A DNA stretch of 64,000 nt, taken from NCBI RefSeq assembly GCF_005298175.1, contig NZ_SZYH01000001.1, positions 1,860,001 through 1,924,000 on the forward strand, in the 5' to 3' direction. Below are positions 54,589 through 62,818 of the stretch, piece after piece. The notes beneath the pieces are model-generated. The model searched no databases. It was not told where the DNA came from and worked only from the letters and a program-made list of their open reading frames with translations. This DNA comes from Marinobacter panjinensis. Lineage in GTDB: Bacteria > Pseudomonadota > Gammaproteobacteria > Pseudomonadales > Oleiphilaceae. A program made the position numbers and the translations under genes. Positions within the stretch are counted from its first letter, which is position 1. Every line of letters starts with the position of its first letter.

Positions 54589-55056
54589 TCAGTCAATCGC
54601 TTGCTTTTCCCCCGCCTCGGGCCCGGACTTTTCCAGAGACGGCAGCACGAGTACCGGACACGGGGCATTCACCGAAACATACTCCACAGTCGCCCGGCGC
54701 ATCGGCCAGTGTCCGCTGCTGCCACGGGATACCAGCATCAACAGATCTGCACAGAGCTGGCCCGCCAGGCCCACCAGTTTTTGGCCAGCGTTACCTGCCA
54801 CCACGTGCAGGCTTGCGCTGCGGTTCAGGGGCAGATATTTTCGCACAAGAAGGTCCAGCACCTCCCGGACCTCGGCCTCTTTCTTTTCCGGCGCCTCTTC
54901 CGTCACATGCGGGAAAAAACCGCCACCGCCCGGGCTGTAGACACTGGCAAGGTGAAGCTCACCGTCCTCGTCCAAAAGATCCATAGCAGCCGCAAGCGCA
55001 CGTTTGCCCTCACCGTCGTCGTCCGGATCAATGGCGATTAACAGTTTCCGATACAT
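54589..55056 (-). CDS. Universal stress protein (UspA family)
   Basis: The 155-residue product starts KLLIAIDPDDDGEG and ends with VSRGSSGHWPMRRATVEYV and PCPVLVLPS, which matches the ATP-binding GxxG-x9-G(S/T) layout of Usp proteins. Its start lies 29 bases inside the end of the BCCT gene, so the two are coupled. This recalls TeaD of Halomonas, a Usp that controls the TEA ectoine transporter; here it may control the BCCT carrier. Confidence 0.9.
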   Translation of the reverse strand: MYRKLLIAIDPDDDGEGKRALAAAMDLLDEDGELHLASVYSPGGGGFFPHVTEEAPEKKEAEVREVLDLLVRKYLPLNRSASLHVVAGNAGQKLVGLAGQLCADLLMLVSRGSSGHWPMRRATVEYVSVNAPCPVLVLPSLEKSGPEAGEKQAID

Positions 55057-56647
55057 ATTCGTGCTCCTGTTTCGTTTCGGAAGTGGCCACTACTTCCGGG
55101 AAAGCCCGTCCCTGGACCAGTTCATTGATACTGTATCCCCGGTAATCTGCCCGCAGTGCCCGGAACAGAGCCACCGCCATGAAAATCAGTAAAATACAGA
55201 AGGGCAGGCCCAGGGAGGTGATCACGTTCTGCAGGGCATCGAGCCCACCTGCCAACAGCAGAGTGGCGGCGATGACACCCTGGGCTGCCGCCCAGAAGAT
55301 CCGCTGGCGCACCAGAGACGGCTGATCGTCCCGCCGTGTCAGCATATCGATAACCAGGGAGGCGGAGTCGGATGACGTGGTAAAGAAAATCACAATGATG
55401 ACGACACTCAGGGCCGATGCCGCTTCCGCAAGCGGAAAGGCTTCCAGGAAAGCAAAAATGGCCACTGAGGGGTCCTGCTGCACCTGTTCGGACAGCGCGA
55501 TCTGCCCGTTCATTTCCACCTGAATGGCGGATAACCCGAAGATCCCGAACCACACCAGCGTGAAGGCTGTGGGAGCAAACAGAACACCGGCAACGAACTC
55601 ACGGATGGTCCTCCCCCGCGAAATCCGGGCAATGAAAATCCCGACATAGGGTGCCCAGGAGATGGTCCAGGCCCAGTAGAACAGGGTCCATTGCCGCTGC
55701 CAGTCCGTTTCCTTGAAGGTCTCGGTCCAGAAGGCCAACCAGGGCAAGGCATCAAAATAATCACCCACGCTCTGGACCATTCCCTCGGCAATAAACACGG
55801 TCGGCCCGACGGCGAGCACGAATACGAGCAGAACAATGGCCAGCACAATGTTGAGCTGCGACAACCGGCGCACTCCCTTATCCAGGCCGAGAGCCACCGA
55901 GGTAGCGGCGATACTGGAAATGGTCGCAATCAGAATGACCTGGACCAGGCCAGTAGATGGCACATCAAAAAGATAGTTGAGACCACTGTTCAGTTGCAGC
56001 GTCCCCAGCCCCAGCGACGTTGCCACGCCAAACAGGGTACCGAGTACGGCAATCACATCCACCGCCCAACCCCAGGGCCCGAAGGCCCGCTCGCCGAGAA
56101 TCGGATAGAACAGGCTGCTGATGCGCATGGGCAGGTTGTGCCGGTAGGCAAAGTAGCCGATCGCCAGTCCCGGCATGGCAAAGATGGTCCAGGTATGCAG
56201 GCCGAAGTGATAGAGCGCTACGGTCATGGCATCACTGGCAGCCCTTTCCGAACCCGGCTGCACACCCTCAAAGGGCGGATTGGCGAAATGGGAGACAGGC
56301 TCTGCTACGCCCCAGAACATAAGTATGGTGCCGATGCCGGCGGCAAAGAGCATCGTGAACCAGGTCAGGTTGGAATAGTCGGGGCGGCTATCGTCGGCTC
56401 CCAGGCGGATATTGCCGTAGCGGCTCACAGCCAGTCCAAGCAGGAACACCAGTAACGAAGTAACGGCGAGGATATAGAACCAGCCCAGATTACGGGCCAC
56501 CCAGCCAGTAAGTAGCCCGAAACTGTCGGCTACGAGCTGATCAAACGGGACCGCCAGGGCGACAAACAAAGTAGCCACCCCAGCAGAGGTGAAAAACACC
56601 CCAGGTATAGTCTGGAGCCCAAGCCGGCGCTGCAGCCGTTCCAGCAC
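55028..56647 (-). CDS. BCCT-family choline/betaine/ectoine transporter
   Basis: This secondary carrier of compatible solutes has 539 residues and 12 membrane segments. Family motifs are GTILMFWGVAEPVSHF, GTLFGVATSLGLGTLQL and, late in the protein, WTISWAPYVGIFIARISRGR and FFTTSSDSASLVIDMLT. Start is GTG 56647 behind GGAGGCTGAT. The C-terminal tail is short and acidic. The substrate may be betaine, ectoine or choline. Its overlap with a usp gene and closeness to ectD point to an osmotic-stress module. Confidence 0.93.
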   Translation of the reverse strand: MLERLQRRLGLQTIPGVFFTSAGVATLFVALAVPFDQLVADSFGLLTGWVARNLGWFYILAVTSLLVFLLGLAVSRYGNIRLGADDSRPDYSNLTWFTMLFAAGIGTILMFWGVAEPVSHFANPPFEGVQPGSERAASDAMTVALYHFGLHTWTIFAMPGLAIGYFAYRHNLPMRISSLFYPILGERAFGPWGWAVDVIAVLGTLFGVATSLGLGTLQLNSGLNYLFDVPSTGLVQVILIATISSIAATSVALGLDKGVRRLSQLNIVLAIVLLVFVLAVGPTVFIAEGMVQSVGDYFDALPWLAFWTETFKETDWQRQWTLFYWAWTISWAPYVGIFIARISRGRTIREFVAGVLFAPTAFTLVWFGIFGLSAIQVEMNGQIALSEQVQQDPSVAIFAFLEAFPLAEAASALSVVIIVIFFTTSSDSASLVIDMLTRRDDQPSLVRQRIFWAAAQGVIAATLLLAGGLDALQNVITSLGLPFCILLIFMAVALFRALRADYRGYSINELVQGRAFPEVVATSETKQEHEYVSETVNRH

Positions 56648-56727
56648 ATCAGCCTCCGTTTCTTCAGAAAAGAGTTACGAAAGGCCTTACGCTACCACAT
56701 ACGCGCCAACCGGTTGCGGGACAGAGA

Positions 56728-57321
56728 TCAATTCCGGTTCAGTTGGCGTTGATGCTCCAACATCTGTTCCATCATGAGCTGCATCTGGTTCATGCGATTC
56801 TCCATCATCTTCAGACGCTGCTCGTTATCCATACCGGCACCACCAGCGCGGTTGCCCTGGCCATTGCCAGACTGCTTCTTGCCTTGACCCTGGCCCTGAT
56901 TATTCATCATGCCCTGACCCTGGTTGTTCATCATGCCCTGGCCCTGGTTGTTCATCATGCCCTGGCCCTGGTTATTCATCATGCCCTGGCCCTGGTTATT
57001 CATCATGCCCTGGCCCTGATTATTCATCATGCCCTGGCCCATCATGCCCTGGCCCATCATGCCGCCGCGCATCATGCCCATGTGTTCCTGCATGGCTTCC
57101 ATGTGCTGTTGCATCAGCCGCTGGCGCTCTTGCTGAGAGTCTGCATTAGGCATTTGCTGCATCATGGACTGCATCTGCGACATATTTTCATGCATTTGTT
57201 GCATCTGTTCCTGGTTCATCATGCCCCCATGGGGCATTTGCTGGGAATTTCCCTGGGCAAATACTAGCGCGGGCGCTGCCACGAGTACGGAACACGCGAT
57301 TAATCGACTGAATTTGTTCAT
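56728..57321 (-). CDS. Periplasmic Met-rich repeat protein, possible copper or silver binder
   Basis: The 197-residue precursor from ATG 57321 behind AGGAGG has a signal peptide (SRLIACSVLVAAPALVFAQ). The mature part is rich in Met, Gln, Gly and Asn. The middle holds six copies of an eight-residue unit, GQGMMNNQ, encoded by a 24-base repeat; Met-Met pairs also surround it. Met clusters bind Cu(I) or Ag(I). The CopA-type ATPase at 60-62.6 kb supports a metal role, but other roles such as an outer-envelope structural protein cannot be excluded. Confidence 0.7.
   Translation of the reverse strand: MNKFSRLIACSVLVAAPALVFAQGNSQQMPHGGMMNQEQMQQMHENMSQMQSMMQQMPNADSQQERQRLMQQHMEAMQEHMGMMRGGMMGQGMMGQGMMNNQGQGMMNNQGQGMMNNQGQGMMNNQGQGMMNNQGQGMMNNQGQGQGKKQSGNGQGNRAGGAGMDNEQRLKMMENRMNQMQLMMEQMLEHQRQLNRN
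56889..57035. repeat. Tandem 24-base repeat, about six copies
   Basis: The unit reads CATCATGCCCTGGCCCTGGT plus four more bases, coding for GQGMMNNQ on the minus strand. Copies differ mainly at synonymous third positions (for example GTT/ATT and GGT/GAT changes). Copy number could vary between strains by slippage. The edges given are approximate. Confidence 0.85.
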
Positions 57322-57548
57322 GAGATCCTCCTTAACATCTACATTGAACTGCACCATGTTCAGTAAAGACCATGAAACTGAACTGGAGCTGAAAAATCAC
57401 TTCCCATTGCCTAAACATCAACAGGGATTGACCTGAATCATGAGTCCGGAACCTTTGCCGGTATCAATCAGGATAGGCACCAGGTCACTAATTTTCGGAC
57501 ACCCGGAGGCGGATTTGCACCCATTTTTCAGCTGTAAGTTTAGCCGAT
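57322..57548. promoter_or_regulatory. Gap between the Met-rich and cytochrome b5-FMN genes
   Basis: This 227-base gap holds the Met-rich gene's promoter region. GTTCAGT (57358-57364) and ACTGAAC (57377-57383) are 7-bp inverted arms spaced by 12 bases, which might be an operator. No clear CueR- or MerR-type site was found. Nothing else was recognised. Confidence 0.3.
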
Positions 57549-58406
57549 CTACCAGGCATACACGCCCCGGTTCAGTCCATCCCGAATGGCGCTCAGCACC
57601 TTCGATCCCCGCAAAGTAGCACCGGAATATCCATCAATATCATCTACCACGTTTCCGGGCTGATACAGCTGGAAGATTGCAGTCAACGGCGCTTCCTCCA
57701 GGTGCTCGCTGATTTGCTGATACTGACGCAGGACCGGGTAGAGCTCAGCACCCTCCTCCATCGTCAGATAGTTTTCGTCGCCATAGACCAGATGCCGGTA
57801 AGACATGGCCTTGATATGCCCATTCTCCAGCCGGAATTGCAGGCTGACCTGAATCTGACCACGATCAATAAAGTTGCCCCGGTAGGTGCCATCCAGATAG
57901 GTGCCAGGCGCAAGGGCCAGCATCATCTGCTCCGAACGACTATCAACGGTATCCGCGGGTGCACTGGTGAAAGGCGACTCCGGCTCAACCGAAGCCGACA
58001 CAGATTCACTGCCCTCTATGACACCAATCCGGTAAGACTCGAGGCGCGCAGCGGCACGGGGGCTGTGGGGACGACCATTGCCCTTGTCCTGCCAGGCGGA
58101 GGTCGCTTCCTTGCCACACCAGCGGGTGAAGGTTTCTTCCTCTGTGGGGTGATTGGGCAAATACTCGGTAAGGTCGTACACAACGCCCTCAATGACTTTC
58201 CAGCAACTGCTGGCGCTATTGTGTTCTGCCACCTGGTCAAGGCGATAAACTGTCTCGCCATCACCATTGGTATCACTATCGGCATTAACTCCGTCACCAG
58301 CAGCTTGTGATTCCGTGCTGCTCTGCACCATGTTCACAATCACCAGGGTCAGCACCACACTGACAAAGGCAACAAATCCGGTATACGCAATTCGGTTACT
58401 GTTCAT
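57549..58406 (-). CDS. Membrane-anchored cytochrome b5-like plus FMN-binding protein
   Basis: The 285-residue product has one N-terminal helix (about 8-28), then a b5-like heme domain at 52-125 with first ligand His in PNHPTEEE and a second in RPHSPRA, and an FMN-binding domain at about 160-280 with the flavin-linking motif SGATLRGSKVL (Thr as flavinylation site). The usual HPGG loop is replaced by HPTE. It shares ATGA with the ferric-reductase-like gene upstream, so electrons probably pass from that protein to it, across the membrane. Acceptor unknown. It is an unusual pair of domains in one chain. Confidence 0.8.
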   Translation of the reverse strand: MNSNRIAYTGFVAFVSVVLTLVIVNMVQSSTESQAAGDGVNADSDTNGDGETVYRLDQVAEHNSASSCWKVIEGVVYDLTEYLPNHPTEEETFTRWCGKEATSAWQDKGNGRPHSPRAAARLESYRIGVIEGSESVSASVEPESPFTSAPADTVDSRSEQMMLALAPGTYLDGTYRGNFIDRGQIQVSLQFRLENGHIKAMSYRHLVYGDENYLTMEEGAELYPVLRQYQQISEHLEEAPLTAIFQLYQPGNVVDDIDGYSGATLRGSKVLSAIRDGLNRGVYAW

Positions 58407-59719
58407 AGGAAATCAAAAGCCTCCGTGTGAATGCGATGGGCAGGCACACCCTCGTGCCTGAGCAGGGTTCGCAGGTGGGTAATCATGCCGGGCGGCCCAC
58501 ACAGGTAGACCTCTCGCTCGGCGAAATCAGGGCAGTGTCGTGCCAGGTAATCCCGGGTGATGACACCGTTCTCGTTCATGTAGTGGGCGTGGACTGTAAA
58601 GGTGTCACAGGCTTCGGCGATCCGGACCAGTTCATCCAGGTAGTAAGCCCGCTCGGGCCGGTTGGCCAGGTAGAACAGACAGACGTCGCGACCTGCGGCC
58701 GCACAGGTCATCTTGTCCCTGGCGCCAGACACAAACGGTGTGATGCCTATGCCGCCTGCCAGCCAGAGTTGCTTTCGCTGCGGCTCCGGTGCCCCGGAAC
58801 CCGGCCTTCCCAAACGCGTCGTCTCAAAAAACGTCCCGTAGGGACCCTCAATGCGAACTTCAGCACCAGGCTTTATATGCACCAATGCGCCCGTCGCATC
58901 CCCTACTGCTTTGACGCCAATCCGCAGTTCATCATCCCCCGCGGCAGAGGAAATGGTGTAAGGGTGCTCTTCCCGATACCCGGCCGCCAGCGAGCGGTCC
59001 ATCGGCGTCAGGTACACAAACTGGCCGGCCTGCCAGCGAATCCCTTTGCCTCGGGGGCGCAAACGCAGTTCCACCACATCGCGGGCAAGGCTATCGACCC
59101 CTTCAACCACATAGGGCTTCCTGGCCAGCCAGGGCGATAACACCTTACGCCAGGCAACGGCCGCCAAGGCCAGCGCCGACAACAGCCACCACACCCAGGC
59201 CATGGATGACAGCATCAGGGTATGGACCAACGCCAGAGCCAGCGTTGGCACGGACAGCAGGTGCAACCGCTTCCAGTGCTGATAATGCAGGGGGCCAAAA
59301 AAACCGAGGGTAGGCGCAATAAAAATCAGCATGGTGACAAAGGCTGCCCAGCCGGCCCACACTTCCCAATGGCTGAGGGGCGGGAAAAGGGTCTCTATAC
59401 TACGGCCAATTGAGAAGGATAAGGTGGCGAACGCCAACAACAGCACATGGGCCATCACCAGCATAAAGGCTGAAAACCCCAGCCAGCGGTGTATGGTCCA
59501 GACCCGCACCAGCCCACCGAACCACGGATCCATACCGGGAATACGGGCGGACAACATGCCTGCCACCAGAAACGCGGATAGAGCCAGAACCCCGACCATT
59601 TCCGCAACAGAATACAGCCAGCCCTGACCGCCCCAGGGCAGGCCCGGGGTGGCTACGATGACGGGCAGTAGAAATACACCCAGGAGCAGGCCATCGCCCG
59701 GATACCCTTTGAGCCTCAT
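58403..59719 (-). CDS. Ferric-reductase-like membrane heme protein with FAD/NAD domains
   Basis: The 438-residue product has about six membrane helices (1-200) with His residues in VWTIHRWLGFSAFMLVMAHV and HYQHWKRLHLLSVP for b hemes, then a flavodoxin-reductase part with EHPYTIS (FAD), GPYGTFF, LWLAGGIGITPFVS (NAD) and VYLCGPPGMI. It probably moves electrons from NAD(P)H outward. The next gene, overlapped by four bases, encodes a b5-FMN protein that may be the partner. Confidence 0.9.
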   Translation of the reverse strand: MRLKGYPGDGLLLGVFLLPVIVATPGLPWGGQGWLYSVAEMVGVLALSAFLVAGMLSARIPGMDPWFGGLVRVWTIHRWLGFSAFMLVMAHVLLLAFATLSFSIGRSIETLFPPLSHWEVWAGWAAFVTMLIFIAPTLGFFGPLHYQHWKRLHLLSVPTLALALVHTLMLSSMAWVWWLLSALALAAVAWRKVLSPWLARKPYVVEGVDSLARDVVELRLRPRGKGIRWQAGQFVYLTPMDRSLAAGYREEHPYTISSAAGDDELRIGVKAVGDATGALVHIKPGAEVRIEGPYGTFFETTRLGRPGSGAPEPQRKQLWLAGGIGITPFVSGARDKMTCAAAGRDVCLFYLANRPERAYYLDELVRIAEACDTFTVHAHYMNENGVITRDYLARHCPDFAEREVYLCGPPGMITHLRTLLRHEGVPAHRIHTEAFDFL

Positions 59720-59799
59720 CCTTCCTCCCTGTCAGCAGAGCGGATTCTCTCCCTTTTTGGCTCTGCGCCTGTGGTGCCTCGGCATCTGCCCTGAGTCAA

Positions 59800-60186
59800 T
59801 CAGATCGCCTGGACCACCTCAGAAAGCATATCCCTGACTTTCCCGGCAACCTGCTTGAGCTCGTCATTATCAATGGCGGTCATGGAAACCACGGGGTCTA
59901 TTGCGCTGACCTCTACCCCCTCCGACACCTCTCGAAGAATGACGTTGCAAGGCAGCATGGCGCCCACACGAGGCTCAAGACCAATTGCTTCCCAGGCCAT
60001 CGCAGGGTTACAGGCTCCAAGGATGAGATATGCCGGCATATCCTTTTCCAGTTTTTTCTTCATGGTGGCCTTGACGTCAATCTCCGTCAGCACTCCGAAA
60101 CCGTGATCGGCAAGTGCCTGACGCGCCCTCTTGTCCACGTCCTCAAAATCCACATTCTTGATAATTCGATTGATCGTGTATGACAT
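59800..60186 (-). CDS. DUF302 family protein
   Basis: The 128-residue product from ATG 60186 behind GGAGGTAGCT is a DUF302 protein, with LADHGFGVLTEIDVKATMKK, then ILGACNPAMAWEA and a late LPCNVILRE. The family is often linked to sulfur or metal stress genes; the role is unknown. It follows copA on the same strand after 24 bases and is likely co-transcribed. Confidence 0.9.
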   Translation of the reverse strand: MSYTINRIIKNVDFEDVDKRARQALADHGFGVLTEIDVKATMKKKLEKDMPAYLILGACNPAMAWEAIGLEPRVGAMLPCNVILREVSEGVEVSAIDPVVSMTAIDNDELKQVAGKVRDMLSEVVQAI

Positions 60187-60210
60187 AGCTACCTCCAATG
60201 ATTCAGAAGT

Positions 60211-62571
60211 TTATTGTTTCGGTTCCAGTTTGATCACTCGCAAACGCAGCGCGTTCACTATCACACTGACCGAGGACAGCGACATGGCCGCTGCCGCAAA
60301 GATCGGGGACAGCAGTATGCCGAAAAACGGGTACAGAACACCCGCAGCAATGGGCACACCCGCAGAGTTGTAGATAAAGGCAAAAAACAGGTTCTGGCGG
60401 ATATTGCGCATGGTCCCGAGGGACAACCGACGCGCTTCCACAATCCCCATCAGATCACCTCTCAGCAGGGTAATGCCAGCGCTTTCGATAGCCACATCGG
60501 TACCGGTGCCCATAGCAACACCCACATCGGCGGTCGCCAGGGCGGGCGCATCGTTGACGCCATCGCCAGCCATCACCACAATACGGCCCTCATCCTTCAG
60601 GCGCTGAACGATCTTGCCCTTGTCCTCCGGCAGGACTTCTGCCTCTACTTCGTCAATATGCAGTTTTCGGGCAACCGCCTCAGCCGACGTGCGGTTATCG
60701 CCGGTCAGCATCACTACCCGGATACCCTCTTTCTGCAGGGCTGAAATGGCAGCTTCGGTGGTTTCCTTCACCGGGTCCGCGATGGCCATCAGGCCGGCCA
60801 CTTTGCCGTCGACGGCGGCAAAAATAACGGTGGCCCCATCCTTTCGGAGCTGATCTGCCTCAGATTCAAAGCTCGAAGTATCGACGCCTTCGGCTTCCAT
60901 CAGCAAACGATTACCAATCAGTACCTGCTGCCCCTCAATCTTGCCCGTCACACCTTTGCCGTTCGGAGAATCGAAGCCTTCAGCGTCCGGCAGTTGCAAG
61001 TCCATCGCTTTGGCTTTGTCGAGAATGGCGTGGGCCAACGGGTGTTCACTCCCCTTCTCCAGGCCGCCGGCAAACCGCATCAGCTCCTCCTCACTGAACC
61101 CCTCGGCCGGAACAAGCTTCGTGACCTGGGGCTTGCCTTCGGTCAGTGTGCCGGTTTTGTCCACCACTACCGTATCCACCTTCTCCATCCGCTCCAGAGC
61201 TTCCGCATCGCGGATCAGGACACCGCTTTGGGCGCCCCGACCGACACCAACCATGATGGACATGGGCGTTGCCAGACCCAGGGCACAGGGACAGGCGATG
61301 ATCAGCACGCTCACAGCGGCGATCAGGCCGAATGCCATAGGCGGTGTTGGCCCGAAGAATGACCAGGCAATAAAGGCGATAATGGCAATCACGATCACGG
61401 CCGGCACAAAATAACCCGCCACCTTGTCTGCCAGGCCCTGAATAGGGGCGCGACTTCGCTGGGCACTGGCCACCATCTGCACAATCTGGGACAGCATCGT
61501 ATCCCGGCCAACCTTGTCGGCCCGCATGATAAAGCTGCCCTGTTGGTTAATACTGCCACCGATTACCTGATCGCCAGATTTTTTACTGACCGCCATGGGC
61601 TCACCGGTCACCATGGATTCATCCACATTGGAGTTGCCTTCAAGTACCTCGCCGTCCAGCGGCACCTTATCCCCGGGGCGAACCCGCAGGCGATCGCCAA
61701 CCTTGACCTGGTCCAGCGACACGTCGGACTCGCCGCCCTGCTCGTCCAGCTTCCTGGCCGTGGCGGGAGCCAAATCCAACAGGGCCTTGATGGCGCCCGA
61801 GGTTTTCTCGCGGGCTCGCAATTCCAACACCTGTCCCAATAACACCAGCACCACGATGACTGCTGCGGCCTCGAAATACACCGCCACCGAGCCATCGTCC
61901 TGCCGGAAAGCCGCCGGGAAAACCTGAGGTGCAAGGGTCGCCACCAGGCTATAGATCAACGCCACGCCGGTACCAATGGAAATCAGAGTAAACATGTTCA
62001 GGTTACGACTGACCACGGACTTCCAGCCCCGAACAAAGAACGGCCAGCCACACCAGAGGACAACCGGTGTTGCCAGCACCAATTGAATCCAGTTGGACAT
62101 CTGCGGAGCGACGATGTGATCGAGCCCGGTCAGGTGCCCACCCATTTCGAGCACCAGTACCGGCAAGGTCAGAACCACTCCGATCCAGAATCGGCGGGTC
62201 ATGTCCGTAAGCTCTGCGGAGGGTCCGTCATCCAGGCTCACCTGCTCAGGCTCCAGAGCCATACCGCAGATGGGACAGTCTCCCGGTCCCTGCTGTCGGA
62301 TTTCAGGATGCATGGGGCATGTATACATGGTGCCCGGTGCTACCGGCTCTTGCTGCTTCTGGTCTTCACCCAGGTACTGTTCGGGATTCTCATCGAACCG
62401 GGACTGGCAGCGTGACGAACAGAAGTACCAGGTTTTACCACCATGCTGGCTTCGATATTCCGCAGAGTGCGGATCCACAGACATGCCGCAGACAGGGTCC
62501 TTGACGGTGTGCTCGCCAGATTCATCTGGGTGATGATGATCGTGGTGTTGGGCATGTCGGTGCTCAGCCAT
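60211..62571 (-). CDS. copA: Copper-exporting P1B-type ATPase CopA with YHS and metal-binding N-terminal domains
   Basis: The 786 residues begin with a His-rich tail ([13 protein letters not shown]), then a YHS domain (21-68; DPVCGMSV, with [10 protein letters not shown]) and a heavy-metal-binding domain ([20 protein letters not shown]). The pump core has TGEP, the [12 protein letters not shown] membrane motif (Cys-Pro-Cys), the phosphorylated Asp in [16 protein letters not shown] and [10 protein letters not shown]. Late membrane motifs YN and MSLSS fit P1B-1 Cu(I) or Ag(I) pumps. The start overlaps the small membrane gene upstream by eight bases. Confidence 0.93.
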   Translation of the reverse strand: MAEHRHAQHHDHHHPDESGEHTVKDPVCGMSVDPHSAEYRSQHGGKTWYFCSSRCQSRFDENPEQYLGEDQKQQEPVAPGTMYTCPMHPEIRQQGPGDCPICGMALEPEQVSLDDGPSAELTDMTRRFWIGVVLTLPVLVLEMGGHLTGLDHIVAPQMSNWIQLVLATPVVLWCGWPFFVRGWKSVVSRNLNMFTLISIGTGVALIYSLVATLAPQVFPAAFRQDDGSVAVYFEAAAVIVVLVLLGQVLELRAREKTSGAIKALLDLAPATARKLDEQGGESDVSLDQVKVGDRLRVRPGDKVPLDGEVLEGNSNVDESMVTGEPMAVSKKSGDQVIGGSINQQGSFIMRADKVGRDTMLSQIVQMVASAQRSRAPIQGLADKVAGYFVPAVIVIAIIAFIAWSFFGPTPPMAFGLIAAVSVLIIACPCALGLATPMSIMVGVGRGAQSGVLIRDAEALERMEKVDTVVVDKTGTLTEGKPQVTKLVPAEGFSEEELMRFAGGLEKGSEHPLAHAILDKAKAMDLQLPDAEGFDSPNGKGVTGKIEGQQVLIGNRLLMEAEGVDTSSFESEADQLRKDGATVIFAAVDGKVAGLMAIADPVKETTEAAISALQKEGIRVVMLTGDNRTSAEAVARKLHIDEVEAEVLPEDKGKIVQRLKDEGRIVVMAGDGVNDAPALATADVGVAMGTGTDVAIESAGITLLRGDLMGIVEARRLSLGTMRNIRQNLFFAFIYNSAGVPIAAGVLYPFFGILLSPIFAAAAMSLSSVSVIVNALRLRVIKLEPKQ

Positions 62572-62791
62572 TGTGGTCTCCCGTTTTATCTGCCGGCCAA
62601 TCTGAAAACGCGATGAAATAGAGCAGAATGAGGTTGACGATCGGGATGAGTATCATGATGCCCAGCCAACCCGGGTATCCCGTGCGCTGGCAGATACGCC
62701 AGGCCGGGATGACGACGACAATGGCAATCACCAGCATCCACAGCCAGTGCCCTGCCCACATGGTGTTACCAAACATGTTATCTCCCATCAT
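62564..62791 (-). CDS. Small Met-rich membrane protein of 75 residues
   Basis: ATG 62791 behind GGAGGG was chosen over TTG 62806; ATG 62788 follows directly. The N terminus is Met/Asn/Gly-rich ([12 protein letters not shown]), then two hydrophobic segments ([17 protein letters not shown] and [21 protein letters not shown]) and a charged tail. It ends inside the copA start, so it belongs to the copA operon. DUF-type two-helix proteins of this kind are common in metal operons; function unknown. Confidence 0.8.
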   Translation of the reverse strand: MMGDNMFGNTMWAGHWLWMLVIAIVVVIPAWRICQRTGYPGWLGIMILIPIVNLILLYFIAFSDWPADKTGDHNG

Positions 62792-62818
62792 GGTGCTGCC
62801 CTCCAAGTCGGATGCTGG

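Noticed and set aside
56889..57035. 24-base tandem repeats as a CRISPR array
   Set aside because: The copies are directly joined with no spacers, and they code for an in-frame peptide repeat.
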